Notes: generated by a model not told the origin, from the sequence alone. Positions 8,012 to 17,609 are shown, counted from the stretch's first letter. The stretch: 64,000 bases of DNA from Rhodovastum sp963804495 (GCA_963804495.1 CAWDQN010000003.1:667347-731346), one strand, 5' to 3'. Made by a program: numbers and translations.

Positions 8012-10495
8012 TCAGGCCGCCGGCCGGTCCTCCCTCCCCGCTTCGCCCGTCTTCGCCGCAACATAGCGCAGGAACGCCGGCGAGGCCTGCCCGGCCAAGA
8101 ACTCCACGTGCAGGTCGCCGTTCGCGTCGCGCCCGCGCACCGTAAACTGCGCATGCGCGTCCCCGCCCGCACCGTCCAGCCGCAGCAGCCCCTCGCTGGA
8201 CCCATCGGTATCGCCCAGTTCCCCCAGCCATGCCCCACCCGCGGAGATGTCGCGCACCTGTCCGGCAACCGGTGCCCGGCCGGACAGCGCCACGGTGCAC
8301 GGTGCGTCGACGCGGATCCGCGTCGTGAGACGGCGTTCGGCATCCGCCGTGGAGCTGCGCACCACCCGCACGATCGACCCACGCAGGTCGACCATCCGTT
8401 CCGCCACCTCACGCGATCCGAGTTGCACCGCGGCGGCACGCTCGCCGGTCGCCTGCGCATCGCGCGACACCTCGGCGATGCTGGCCGACACCTGACCCGC
8501 CGCCGCCGCCGTGTCCACCGCGCCGTGGGCGATCTCCTGCGTGGCCGCCGCCTGCTGCTCCACCGCCGCCGCCACCGCCACAGCGATTTCGGATGTCTGG
8601 CCGATGGCGCGGCCGATTTCCTCGACCGCGGTCACCGTTGCCCCGGTGGCGGCGCGGATATCGCCGACCTGACGGGTGATTTCCTCGGTCGCGCGGGCGG
8701 TCTGGGCCGCCAGCGCCTTCACCTCGCCGGCTACCACGGCGAAGCCGCGCCCCGCCTCGCCGGCCCGCGCCGCCTCGATCGTCGCGTTCAGCGCCAGCAG
8801 GTTGGTGCGGCTGGCGATGTCGCGGATCAGATTCACCACCGTGCCGATATTGTCCGCCGAGGAGGCCAGTGACCGAATCCGCTCGTGGACCAGTTCGGTG
8901 CTGGCGACGGCCTGGCGGGACGAATCGCTGGCGTGGGCAACCTGACCCGATATTTCGCGGATCGAGGCGGTCAGTTGCTCGGTGGCCGCGCCGACCGACT
9001 GCGCGGTGGCCATGGTGCGCTCGGCCGCCGCCGATACCTCGGCGGCATGGACACTGGCCCGCTCGGCCGCCGCCGCCATGTCGGCGGCTTCGTCCGCCAT
9101 CTGGTCGGTCCGCTCCGCCACCCGCGTCATCGCCGCGGTACTCTCGGTCTCGACGGTCGAGGCCATCTTTTGCAAGGCCGTGTGGCGGGCGGCGTCGGCC
9201 AGCCGGAGCTGTTCCTGCTGCACCCGGTGCATATAGGCGAGCCTCGCCCGCATCGCCCGCAGCAGACGGGTGACATCCCAGAACTCGCGTTGCCCAGGGA
9301 GTTCGATCTGCCACGCCACGTCGTCGCGCACCACCGCGTCGAAATGCTGCTGCATGCGCCGCAGCGGCCGCCGCACGGAGAGCAGCACCAGCCACGCCAG
9401 CCACGCCGCCAGCACAGTGCCGACCGCCACCGCCGTGCAAACCAGCCAGACCCGGGTGGCGAAGCTTGCTTTTGTCGTCGCGTATTCCTCCGCCGCCACC
9501 CGTGTCTGCAACGCCACCAGCGCGCGCAGCGTCGCCATCGGCGGATCGAGCAGCACGCCGACCTGCTGGCGCAGATGCTCGTCCAATGCGTCGCCCTGAA
9601 GTTGCCCGGCCAGACGCAAGGCCGGCTCCAACCCGGTTTTGTTGAAGGCCGCAAGCTGCGCGGCGAAACCGCGCGCCAGATCCGCCTCCTCCGGGGTGAG
9701 GCGGGTCGCGCTATACGCGGCCCAGGTCTGGTCGATCCGCGCCGCATCCGCCTGCACCGAAGCGATCCGCGGCGGTACGGTGGCCGCGTGCCCGGCGCGC
9801 AGGTCGTTCGCCGCCAGCAGCAGTTGCCGCGCCTGTTCGTGCAGACGGTCAAGAATCTGCGCCAGCTGTCCGGCGCAGACGGTGCGGTCCTCATAGACCG
9901 TCCGCAGCGCGGCTTCCGTGCGCCACATGCCCTGCAACCCGGCCACGCCCACCAGGACTGACCCCAGCACGGCCGCCACACCCAGGGCGGCCACGCGGGT
10001 GGTGACGTTGGCCCACAGGGCGCGCAGGCGCGACAGTGGCGTCGATGTCACCAACTCGCCGTCCAGCAGCGCCAGGCCGCGCCAATCGCCGGCGCGAATG
10101 CGCGCATAGGCGGCCTCGGCGGCCAGCACTTTCTCGCGCGGCGGGCGCAGGCGGATGGAGATGTAGCCGGTGATCCGTCCGCCCTCGATCACCGGCGTGA
10201 CGTTGGCCTGCACCCAGTAGAAATCGCCGGTTTTGGTGCGGTTCTTGACCAGCCCTTCCCATGGCCTTCCGGCCTTGATGGTGGCCCAAAGATCGGCGAA
10301 GCCCTCGCGCGGCATGTCGGGGTGGCGGACAATATTGTGCGGCGCGCCGATCAGTTCCTCGGCGCTGAACCCGCTGATGTCGAGGAACGCCTTGTTGACG
10401 AAGGTGATGCGGCCCCCGGGATCGGTACGCGAGACAATCGTTTCGCCTTCCGGCAGAAATACCTCGCGGTTGGTCACTGGCTCGTTCACACGCAC
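8012..10495 (-). CDS. Methyl-accepting chemotaxis protein with PAS and PilZ domains
   Basis: An 827-aa receptor. Order: an Aer-like PAS domain (residues about 15-120, with FVNKAFLDISGF and HPDMPREGFADLW), a membrane helix near 165-190, a four-helix sensor region, a second membrane helix near 370, HAMP, the MCP signalling domain with the hairpin GRGFAVVAGEVKALAAQTA, and a C-terminal PilZ domain (RRLTTRIRVDAPC, then VRDISAGGAWL). The start is the GTG at 10495 with GAGGAG 8 bp upstream; a frame reaching 10636 lacks support. The PAS type suggests redox or oxygen sensing, and PilZ suggests c-di-GMP input to chemotaxis. Confidence 0.88.
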   Translation of the reverse strand: MRVNEPVTNREVFLPEGETIVSRTDPGGRITFVNKAFLDISGFSAEELIGAPHNIVRHPDMPREGFADLWATIKAGRPWEGLVKNRTKTGDFYWVQANVTPVIEGGRITGYISIRLRPPREKVLAAEAAYARIRAGDWRGLALLDGELVTSTPLSRLRALWANVTTRVAALGVAAVLGSVLVGVAGLQGMWRTEAALRTVYEDRTVCAGQLAQILDRLHEQARQLLLAANDLRAGHAATVPPRIASVQADAARIDQTWAAYSATRLTPEEADLARGFAAQLAAFNKTGLEPALRLAGQLQGDALDEHLRQQVGVLLDPPMATLRALVALQTRVAAEEYATTKASFATRVWLVCTAVAVGTVLAAWLAWLVLLSVRRPLRRMQQHFDAVVRDDVAWQIELPGQREFWDVTRLLRAMRARLAYMHRVQQEQLRLADAARHTALQKMASTVETESTAAMTRVAERTDQMADEAADMAAAAERASVHAAEVSAAAERTMATAQSVGAATEQLTASIREISGQVAHASDSSRQAVASTELVHERIRSLASSADNIGTVVNLIRDIASRTNLLALNATIEAARAGEAGRGFAVVAGEVKALAAQTARATEEITRQVGDIRAATGATVTAVEEIGRAIGQTSEIAVAVAAAVEQQAAATQEIAHGAVDTAAAAGQVSASIAEVSRDAQATGERAAAVQLGSREVAERMVDLRGSIVRVVRSSTADAERRLTTRIRVDAPCTVALSGRAPVAGQVRDISAGGAWLGELGDTDGSSEGLLRLDGAGGDAHAQFTVRGRDANGDLHVEFLAGQASPAFLRYVAAKTGEAGREDRPAA

Positions 10496-10704
10496 GGCAT
10501 GGTCTCCTCGCCCGGCAGGCGCAGTCCGATCGGCAAGCACGCGCAGCGCTCCTGCGTCCGCGCGCGGCCGCCGCCTGCATGCAGGTTTCACCGAATCATT
10601 TGGAGGAACGGTTAACGTCGTGCCGGCTGACCGCACTTCGGCAGTCGCGTAACGGAATTCCGTGGATCTGCCCTGGCCGTCCTTCGCCTGAATGCCGGCG
10701 CCGC

Positions 10705-11775
10705 CTATCCGGGCGGATCGAGCCGCAACCCCGTCTGCGCGTCGAACACATGCAAATGTCCGGCCGGGATGGTCACCCGCAAAGTCTCCCCCGGTGGGGC
10801 GGCGCCGGCCAGCTTGACGGAAAACAGATCACCCTCCGCCAGCCGGCCGATCAGCACCGTCTCCGAACCCAGCGGCTCCACCAGGTCGATCTGCAGCGGC
10901 AGGCCGGCGGAATCGGGCAGCACATGCTCCGGCCTGATGCCAAGGATGAGCGCGCGGCCATCGGCACCCGGCCGCCGGCCGTCCGCGAACACAATGACCT
11001 GGCCGCCGGCATACGTCGCCGCCGTGCCGGTATGGCTGAGGGTGGCGGGCAGGAAATTCATCGCCGGGGCGCCGATGAAGCCGGCCACATAGGTGTTCGC
11101 CGGGCGCTCGAAGACCTGCATCGGGGTGGCCAGTTGCACCGGTCGCCCCTGGTGCAGCACCAGCAGTCGGTCGCCGAGCGTCATCGCCTCCACCTGGTCG
11201 TGGGTGACATACAGGCTGGTCACGCCCATGCGCCGCTGCAGGCGGCGGATTTCGGCGCGCATTTGCACCCGCAGCGTGGCGTCGAGATTGGACAGCGGCT
11301 CATCGAAAAGAAAAAGTTTCGGATTGCGTACGATAGCCCGGCCCATGGCGACGCGCTGGCGCTGACCGCCGGACAGTTGCCGCGGCTTGCGGGTCAGCAG
11401 CGGTAGCAGCCCCAGCATGCCGGCGGCGGAGTTCACACGGGTGCGGATGTCATCCTTCGACAAACCGCGGATGCGCAGCCCATAGGCCATGTTGTCGAAC
11501 ACATTCATATGCGGATAGAGCGCATAATTCTGGAACACCATGGCGATGTCCCGCGCCGCCGGATCGAGCCGCGCCACGTCCTGCCCGTCGAGCAGGATGC
11601 GGCCTGCGCTCGGCACCTCCAGCCCCGCCACCAGCCGCAGCAAGGTGGATTTGCCGCAGCCGGAGGCGCCGACGATCACCAGCATTTCGCCGGACGCCAG
11701 CGTCAGGTCGATGCCGTGCAGCACCGGCACGGCGCCGAAGTTCTTGCGCAGGTCTTCCAGAACCAGGGACGCCAT
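10705..11775 (-). CDS. ugpC: sn-glycerol-3-phosphate-type ABC transporter ATP-binding protein
   Basis: A 356-aa ATPase of the MalK/UgpC group. Walker A is G36-ASGCGKS-T44, the signature is LSGGQRQRVAMG near 135, Walker B is LFLFDEPLSNLD near 155, the switch histidine lies in TSLYVTHDQVEA, and a TOBE-type regulatory domain follows from about 240. It is the last gene of the ugpB-A-E-C run, with the ATG directly after the ugpE stop. MalK-type ATPases also serve sugar porters, so the exact solute is set by UgpB. Confidence 0.88.
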   Translation of the reverse strand: MASLVLEDLRKNFGAVPVLHGIDLTLASGEMLVIVGASGCGKSTLLRLVAGLEVPSAGRILLDGQDVARLDPAARDIAMVFQNYALYPHMNVFDNMAYGLRIRGLSKDDIRTRVNSAAGMLGLLPLLTRKPRQLSGGQRQRVAMGRAIVRNPKLFLFDEPLSNLDATLRVQMRAEIRRLQRRMGVTSLYVTHDQVEAMTLGDRLLVLHQGRPVQLATPMQVFERPANTYVAGFIGAPAMNFLPATLSHTGTAATYAGGQVIVFADGRRPGADGRALILGIRPEHVLPDSAGLPLQIDLVEPLGSETVLIGRLAEGDLFSVKLAGAAPPGETLRVTIPAGHLHVFDAQTGLRLDPPG

Positions 11776-12606
11776 CTATTTGTCGCCTTCCGTCAGGCCC
11801 TTCACGAACCAACGCTGCATCAGCATCACCACCCCCACCGGCGGCAGCAGCGCCAGCACGGCGGTGGCCATCACCCGGTTCCACTCGGTTGCCGTTTCGG
11901 TGCCGATCATCTTCACGATGCCGATAACGATGGTATCGAGCTTCGGATCGGTGGCCACCAGCAGCGGCCAGAGATACTGGTTCCAGCCGTAGACGAACAA
12001 AATGACGAACAGGGCGGCGATGTTGGCGCCCGAGACCGGCAGCAGGATGTCGCGCAGGAAGCGCCACGGCCCCGCCCCGTCCATGCGCGCCGCTTCCATC
12101 AACTCGTCCGGCACTGCGAGGAAGGTCTGGCGGAACAGCAGCGTGGCGGTGGCCGAGGCGATCAGCGGCACCGTCAGCCCGGGAAACGTGTTGATCAGGC
12201 CAAGATCGGACATCACCGCATAGGTGGGAATGATGCGCACCTCGACCGGCAGCATGAGAGTAATGAAGATCACCCAGAACGCGGCCATGCGGAATGGAAA
12301 GCGGAAAAACGCGATGGCGTAGGCCGACAGCACCGAAATGACGATCTTGCCGAAGGCAATGGCCAGCGCCATGCCGGCGCTGACCAGCAACATGCGCCAG
12401 ACCGGCCCCGAACCGGCCGAGCCTTCGGTCAGCACGCTGGCATAAACGGCGAACCCTTGCAGGCGCGGAATCAACGACAACTCGCCGCGCGAAATCGTCC
12501 CGTTATCGAGTGTCGATCCCGCCACCACCAGCCAGATCGGCAACAGGAACAACGCCGCCCCGAGGCACAGCACCAGATGCGCGGGCCAGTCGATGCGCCC
12601 GTTCAT
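11776..12606 (-). CDS. ugpE: ABC transporter permease, UgpE type
   Basis: A 276-aa inner-membrane permease with about six membrane helices. The cytoplasmic EAA loop that docks on the ATPase is visible as LMEAARMDGAGPWRFLRDI near residue 170. The N-terminus RIDWPAHLVLCLGAALFLLPI and the segment AFFRFPFRMAAFWVIFITLM fit the second permease of CUT1-type importers. It overlaps ugpA by 4 bp and abuts ugpC. Confidence 0.87.
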   Translation of the reverse strand: MNGRIDWPAHLVLCLGAALFLLPIWLVVAGSTLDNGTISRGELSLIPRLQGFAVYASVLTEGSAGSGPVWRMLLVSAGMALAIAFGKIVISVLSAYAIAFFRFPFRMAAFWVIFITLMLPVEVRIIPTYAVMSDLGLINTFPGLTVPLIASATATLLFRQTFLAVPDELMEAARMDGAGPWRFLRDILLPVSGANIAALFVILFVYGWNQYLWPLLVATDPKLDTIVIGIVKMIGTETATEWNRVMATAVLALLPPVGVVMLMQRWFVKGLTEGDK

Positions 12607-13487
12607 CCGCCGCCGCTCCGCTTTTCGAGAAAGCGGAACTGCAGTGCGGTCAGCACGATCACCCCGACCATCAGCACCACCGACTGCGCCGAGGACGAGC
12701 CGACATCGAGATTCACCACGCCGTCGCGATACACTTTCACCACCAGCGTCTCGGTGGCCTTGCCGGGGCCGCCGCCGGTGAGCGCCTGGATGGTGCCGAA
12801 AGTGTCGAAAGCGGCGTAAACCAGGTTCACCACCAGCAGAAAGAACACCGTGGGCATCAGCAGGGGCAGCACCACAGTGCGGAAGCGGAAGAACCCCTTC
12901 GCCCCGTCCATCCGTGCCGCCTCGATCACCGACCGCGGAATCGATTGCAGCCCGGCGAGCAGGAACAGGAAATTATAGCTGATCTGTTTCCAGGCGCTGG
13001 CCAGGATCACCATCAGCATTGCCTGGGAGCCATTCAGCTTATAGTCCCATGGCACGCCGATGAAGTTCAGCCAGCGGCCGATCAGCCCGATCTGCGGATG
13101 CAGCAGCAGTATCCACAACACCGCCGCCATCGCCGGGGCGATGGCATAGGGCCAGATCAGTAGCACGCGATAGGTGCCGCGGAAGCTGATGTCGCGATCG
13201 GCGGCAACCGCCAGCACCATGGCGATGCCCAACGACAGCGCCGCCACCGCTGCACAGAAAAACACCGAACGGCCGATCAACTCCAGATACAGCGGGTCGG
13301 CGAACAGATCGGAAAAATTGTCCAGGCCAACGAACCGGGTGCTGATTCCGAACGGATCGGCCTGCGTCAGGCTCGACCAGATCGCCTGCCCGGCCGGCCA
13401 AAGAAAAAAGACCAGGGTCAGGGTAAGCTGCGGCAGCACCAGAGCCGCCGGCAGCTTCCAGCCGGGAAAAATCGTTCTGCGTTCCAT
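12603..13487 (-). CDS. ugpA: ABC transporter permease, UgpA type
   Basis: A 294-aa permease with six predicted helices and the EAA loop SVIEAARMDGAKGFFRFRTV near residue 195. N-terminal FPGWKLPAALVLPQLTLTLV is typical of UgpA. It pairs with UgpE to form the membrane channel of the importer. It starts 49 bp after the binding-protein gene and overlaps ugpE by 4 bp, so one transcript is likely. Confidence 0.87.
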   Translation of the reverse strand: MERRTIFPGWKLPAALVLPQLTLTLVFFLWPAGQAIWSSLTQADPFGISTRFVGLDNFSDLFADPLYLELIGRSVFFCAAVAALSLGIAMVLAVAADRDISFRGTYRVLLIWPYAIAPAMAAVLWILLLHPQIGLIGRWLNFIGVPWDYKLNGSQAMLMVILASAWKQISYNFLFLLAGLQSIPRSVIEAARMDGAKGFFRFRTVVLPLLMPTVFFLLVVNLVYAAFDTFGTIQALTGGGPGKATETLVVKVYRDGVVNLDVGSSSAQSVVLMVGVIVLTALQFRFLEKRSGGG

Positions 13488-13536
13488 CAGCCGTGCCCGG
13501 CGGGGAGCGCCGCCCCGCGCAAGCGTGCCGGCACGC

Positions 13537-14877
13537 TCAGCTCTTCACGGATTTCTCGAAGGCGCGCAGCACGACATTGCCGCGCACCACGGCACTGTCG
13601 AGCGCCTGCTGGGCGCCCTGCTGGCCTTGCAGCGCCTTTTCGACTTCCTCGTAAATGATATTGCGAATCTCCGGCAGCCGCCCCAGCCGCAGCCCCTTGG
13701 AATTCGGCGTGACCGTGCCGCGGGTGAGCGACTTGATGGCGGTGTCTGCGCCTGGGGTTTTCTCATAGTAGCCCTGCTGTTGCGACAGCTCGTAGCCGGC
13801 CAGCGTCACCGGCACGTAGCCGGTATGCTGGTGGTACAGCGCCACCTGCTCGGGCCGGCCGATGAATTCCAGAAAGCTCGCCACTGCCTTGTACTCGGCC
13901 GGCGTGCGGTTCGGCGCCGTCATGGTCCACAGGCTGGCGCCACCGATGATGCTGTTGTTCGGCGACTTGATGATCTCGGGATCGTACGGCAGCACCGCCG
14001 GCGCCCATTTGAACTTGGCATTGCGGACGATGTCGGCGCGACCGGACGAGGAGCCAAAGCCGATCGCCGCCTGACCGGTATAGAACAACGGATCGGGCGC
14101 GCCGTCGCGGCCGGCGTATTTGAAGGTGCCTTCCTTCGCCATGTCCAGCAGGCGCTGCAAATGCTTCACCTGCGCCGGGCCGTTCAGCTTCAGCTCGGCG
14201 TCCAGCCCCTCGAACCCGTTGGCGCGGGTCGCATAGGGCACGTTGTGGATGGCGCTGTAGGTTTCCAGCTGCACCCAGGTCAGCCAGGCGGTGGTGGAGG
14301 GCACCAGGTCCTGCCCCTTCGAGGCCCATTTTTCCTTCAGCGTCCGCGCGGCGGCGACGAATGCCTGCCAAGTCTGCGGCGGCTTCTCGGGATCGAGTCC
14401 GGCGGTCTCGAAAGCGTCCTTGTTGAACCACATCACCGGCGTGGACGAGTTCAGTGGCGCCGAAGCCAACCGCCCGTCGGCCAGGCTGTAATAGCCGCGC
14501 ACCGCCGGCAGATAGGCATTGGGGTCGATCTTCGCCCCGGTTTCGCGAATCAGCTGCCACACCTGCTTCACCGCGGGACCGGCGGCCAGCATCGAGCCGG
14601 TGCCGACCTCGAACACTTGCACCAGATGCGGCGCCTGTCCCGCCCGCCAGGCGGCGATCGCGGCGGTCAGCGTCTCGGGATAGGAGCCCTTGAACACCGG
14701 CTCGAGTTCGACCGAAGGTTGTGCCGCGTTGAAGTCGCGCGCGAGGCGGTTGATTTCCTCGCCGTTGGCGCCGGTCATGGCGTGCCAGAAAACGATCTTC
14801 GTGGGGCCCGCCTCGGCCCGCGCTCTCTGGGCGGCAGCCAGCGCAGCCGCGCCAGCCAGCATGGTCCGACGCTTCAT
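13537..14877 (-). CDS. ugpB: Extracellular solute-binding protein, UgpB type
   Basis: A 446-aa periplasmic binding protein beginning with a signal peptide (MKRRTMLAGAAALAAAQRARA). The mature part opens with KIVFWHAMTGANGEEINRLA, as in glycerol-3-phosphate binding proteins, and includes LAGYELSQQQGYYEKTPG near the C-terminus. It heads the importer operon, consistent with the need for excess binding protein. Glycerol-3-phosphate or a glycerophosphodiester is the likely solute by family; a sugar is possible. Confidence 0.85.
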   Translation of the reverse strand: MKRRTMLAGAAALAAAQRARAEAGPTKIVFWHAMTGANGEEINRLARDFNAAQPSVELEPVFKGSYPETLTAAIAAWRAGQAPHLVQVFEVGTGSMLAAGPAVKQVWQLIRETGAKIDPNAYLPAVRGYYSLADGRLASAPLNSSTPVMWFNKDAFETAGLDPEKPPQTWQAFVAAARTLKEKWASKGQDLVPSTTAWLTWVQLETYSAIHNVPYATRANGFEGLDAELKLNGPAQVKHLQRLLDMAKEGTFKYAGRDGAPDPLFYTGQAAIGFGSSSGRADIVRNAKFKWAPAVLPYDPEIIKSPNNSIIGGASLWTMTAPNRTPAEYKAVASFLEFIGRPEQVALYHQHTGYVPVTLAGYELSQQQGYYEKTPGADTAIKSLTRGTVTPNSKGLRLGRLPEIRNIIYEEVEKALQGQQGAQQALDSAVVRGNVVLRAFEKSVKS

Positions 14878-14966
14878 CGCGGTTCCTCCTTCCTATGGGG
14901 GCGGCCGGTTGGTAACGACTCGCTGTTGCCCTTGGGTGACAATAGCATGACGGCAGGATGAAGGCG

Positions 14967-15158
14967 CTAACGTCGGCGCAGGGCCCAATACATCAGCCCC
15001 CAGACCGGGCCCACCCACAGCACCCCGGCCAGCAGGAAATACACCGCCTGCACGGCCCAATGCATGGGTGCGAGCGCATCCGCCAGCGTCACTGCACCGG
15101 CAACATAGGCGATGAACCACACGACACTGGCGAACACGGCGATCAGGGGGCGGGACAT
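14967..15158 (-). CDS. DUF2842-like small membrane protein
   Basis: A 63-aa protein with two membrane helices (LIAVFASVVWFIAYVAGAV and AVQAVYFLLAGVLWVGPVWG) joined by a short loop and ending RRR. Size, the W-rich second helix and the basic C-terminus fit the DUF2842 family of alphaproteobacteria, whose function is unknown. It lies between the ugp operon and apt, on the opposite strand from apt. Confidence 0.65.
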   Translation of the reverse strand: MSRPLIAVFASVVWFIAYVAGAVTLADALAPMHWAVQAVYFLLAGVLWVGPVWGLMYWALRRR

Positions 15159-15183
15159 GCGACAGGGGTAACGCGGGAAACAA

Positions 15184-15220
15184 AGGAAGGCCAGGGCTCT
15201 GCCCTCGGCTGCCTTTCCTC
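15184..15220. repeat. Short copy of the intergenic repeat
   Basis: AAGGAAGGCCAGGGCTCTGCCCTCGG matches the first hairpin of the dispersed family; the second hairpin is missing or decayed. It lies in the divergent gap between the DUF2842 gene and apt. Confidence 0.6.
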
Positions 15221-15284
15221 CGCTTGCTCAACCCGCCCCACGGCCCTAAACGCGCCCGTTCGGCAGTTGAGGAGGGCGCACGAC

Positions 15285-15800
15285 ATGGATCTCAAGGACC
15301 ACATCCGGGGCATCCCGGATTTCCCCAAGCCCGGCATCTTCTTCTACGACATCTCCACCCTGCTGCGGCACGACGACGCCTGGCAGGTGGCGATGGGCCG
15401 GATGGCGCGGGCGGTGCGCACCCACCAGCCCGATCTCGTGGCCGGCATCGAGTCACGCGGGTTCCTGGTGGCGGCGCCGCTGGCCCTGAAGCTCGGCTGC
15501 GGCTTCATTATGCTGCGCAAGCGCGGCAAGCTGCCGGGCGCGACCATCCCGCTCGACTACGCGCTCGAATACGGCACCGACCGCATCGAGATTCAGGCCG
15601 ACGCCATCACCCCCGGGCAGCGCGTGGTGGTGGTGGACGATCTGCTGGCCACCGGCGGCACCATGGCGGCCGGCATCCAGCTGCTGCGCAATGTCGGCGC
15701 GGTGGTCCCGGCGGCCGCCAGCCTGATCGAACTGACCTTCCTGGAAGGTCGCAAGCGGCTCGATGTGCCGTTCGAGGCGCTCGTCTCGTACGATTCCTGA
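15285..15800 (+). CDS. apt: Adenine phosphoribosyltransferase
   Basis: Salvages adenine with PRPP to form AMP. The 171-aa protein shows DFPKPGIFFYDISTLL, VAGIESRGFLVAAPLA, LRKRGKLPG and the PRPP-binding loop VVVVDDLLATGGTMAA near residue 115. The start at 15285 has a GAGGAGG site 9 bp upstream; the longer open frame to 14958 runs through the repeat and is rejected. It stands alone as a transcription unit. Confidence 0.93.
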   Translation: MDLKDHIRGIPDFPKPGIFFYDISTLLRHDDAWQVAMGRMARAVRTHQPDLVAGIESRGFLVAAPLALKLGCGFIMLRKRGKLPGATIPLDYALEYGTDRIEIQADAITPGQRVVVVDDLLATGGTMAAGIQLLRNVGAVVPAAASLIELTFLEGRKRLDVPFEALVSYDS

Positions 15801-15913
15801 CCCAAGTCACCACCCAGCCGGCCTCACCGATTTTTGACAAGCCGGCGCTTCCGGTGCAGGGAGAGCGCCAGCCGGCCGCGTGTGGCCGGCCGCGTGCTTG
15901 GCAGGAGGTCAAA

Positions 15914-17056
15914 ATGCCCGACGCCCGGCCGACGAGTAAGGTGCCTTTTGAGTCACCGGTGACGCGACGCGGCACCGGTCGGCGCGATTTTTGCTTCCGC
16001 GATTTTTGCTTCGTAGTGGCTGGCATGGCCGGCATGGCCAGCATCCCCAGGGCTCGCGCCGCCGTGCCGACCGCGGCGAGCCGCAACGGCACGCCGCCGC
16101 CCGAGAGGTTTCCCGACAGCATCACCCTGCTGGTCGCCGGGCCGCCCGGGGGACGGATGGACCGGTGGGCGGACGCTATCGCCGGCACCCTGTCGCGCAC
16201 GCTGCCGGCGGGAACCACGCTGCGCCAGACGCTGGTGGGCGGGGCCGATGGGGTCACCGCGGCCAACCAGTTCGACGCGCGGGTCGCGCCGGATGGCCAG
16301 ACCGTGCTGCTGCTGCCCGGCGAGGCGCCGCTCACCTGGCTGACCGGCGATCCACGTGCCCGCTTCGAGCCCGCCTCATGGCTGCCGGTCATGACCGGGC
16401 TCACGCAAGCCGCCTTGGCCAGCCTGGTGCCGGCGAGCGCCTTGCGGCCGGGATCGCGCCTGCGCGTCGCCACCTCGGTGCCGGCGGGGTCCGAACTGGC
16501 CGCCCTGCTGGGCCTGGACCTGATGGGCATCGAGCCGGTGCCGATCTTCGGGCTGCAGGACAGTGGCGCGGCATTGCGGGCCTTGCGGGACCGCATGGTC
16601 GATGCGGTCTTCATCACCGGGTCCGATACACCGGCGCGGCTGGCCGAGGCCGGCGCCGCCGGCGCCCTGCCGCTGTTCACCCTGGGCGTGCCGACGCCTG
16701 GCGGCACGCAGCGCGACCCGCTGCTGCCGGAGGTTCCGACTGCCCAGGAACTGGCGAATGCCCTGCGCGGTGGTCTGCCCGCCGGCGCCCTGACCGGGGC
16801 ATGGCGATCGGTCGCCGCCGCCACGCAGATCGACTTCGCCTTGGTGCTGCCGCCGCTGACCCCCGCCACTCTGGTGGCGCAATGGCGCTGCGCCGGGGCC
16901 GAGGCCAGCCGGGCGCTGCGGCCGCAGGCGCCGGGCGTGCGCCTGCTGTGCGCGCCGGACGCAAACATGGCCACCGCGGCGGTCGCCGCCGATTCGGCAG
17001 CGATGCTGGAACTGCGCCGCTGGCTGGCGGTCCGGTTCAATTGGACGCCTTCCTGA
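15914..17056 (+). CDS. Tat-exported Bug/TctC-like substrate-binding protein
   Basis: A 380-aa protein. The N-terminus has a twin-arginine-like motif (GTGRRDFCF) and hydrophobic stretch ending ARA. The mature part (ITLLVAGPPGGRMDRWADAI, then GADGVTAANQFDARVAPDGQ and LLLPGEAPLTWL) resembles tripartite tricarboxylate receptor (Bug) proteins, but no TctA/B membrane genes are nearby. A 15-bp unit (CGCGATTTTTGCTTC) is duplicated at 15983-16012, inserting a second RDFCF in the signal region. An AGGAGG site precedes the start by 5 bp. The ligand is unknown. Confidence 0.65.
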   Translation: MPDARPTSKVPFESPVTRRGTGRRDFCFRDFCFVVAGMAGMASIPRARAAVPTAASRNGTPPPERFPDSITLLVAGPPGGRMDRWADAIAGTLSRTLPAGTTLRQTLVGGADGVTAANQFDARVAPDGQTVLLLPGEAPLTWLTGDPRARFEPASWLPVMTGLTQAALASLVPASALRPGSRLRVATSVPAGSELAALLGLDLMGIEPVPIFGLQDSGAALRALRDRMVDAVFITGSDTPARLAEAGAAGALPLFTLGVPTPGGTQRDPLLPEVPTAQELANALRGGLPAGALTGAWRSVAAATQIDFALVLPPLTPATLVAQWRCAGAEASRALRPQAPGVRLLCAPDANMATAAVAADSAAMLELRRWLAVRFNWTPS

Positions 17057-17147
17057 CACGTCGTCTTGCCGCACTTTACCTTTTCGCAACTCCCTTGCCG
17101 CATACTCCTCGCTTGACGGCGTGGGCCGTCCATTCGGTGATCGGATC

Positions 17148-17609
17148 ATGAGCACCGCCATCGCAGCATTCGCCAGTGTGCAGGGGACTGAGCCGGTCGC
17201 AGCTTCTGGCGATCGCGCCGGCGCCGCGTCCGCCACACTGCCCCCGCCGGCGGACAGCCCGGTCACGCAAACGCCGCTTCGCCCGAACCCCTCCTTCCGA
17301 ATCGACGCGGCCCTGGGCATCGTGGTCATGCAGTTCAGCAACGAAGCTGGCCAGGTATCGTCCACCATTCCCACGGCGCAGCAACTGGCCGCGTATCATC
17401 GCGCCGCCGGCGCCGCCCACGCATCCCCTGCCACGTATGCGTCCGCCACGCATGCATCCGTTGCGCCACCCGATCGCACGACGGCCAGCGAACCGGGCAT
17501 GGCCAGGACGGTCGCGGGAGGCAGCAGCCCTGCCGCGCCCATTGGGAGCCCGCTTATGGCGGCTTCCATGGTCGTCTCGACATTGGCGGGCGCGGCGGCG
17601 CTGTCCTGA
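17148..17609 (+). CDS. FlaG-like flagellar protein
   Basis: A 153-aa protein. Residues about 55-85 (FRIDAALGIVVMQFSNEAGQ, then VSSTIPTAQQLAAY) resemble the FlaG core, where a beta hairpin is followed by an IPxxxLL-like helix. The flanks are low-complexity Pro/Ala/Thr-rich. It opens the flagellar block and is convergent with the glycosyltransferase remnant, flaF and flagellin. FlaG family proteins affect filament length or assembly. The assignment rests on the short core and on position. Confidence 0.6.
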   Translation: MSTAIAAFASVQGTEPVAASGDRAGAASATLPPPADSPVTQTPLRPNPSFRIDAALGIVVMQFSNEAGQVSSTIPTAQQLAAYHRAAGAAHASPATYASATHASVAPPDRTTASEPGMARTVAGGSSPAAPIGSPLMAASMVVSTLAGAAALS

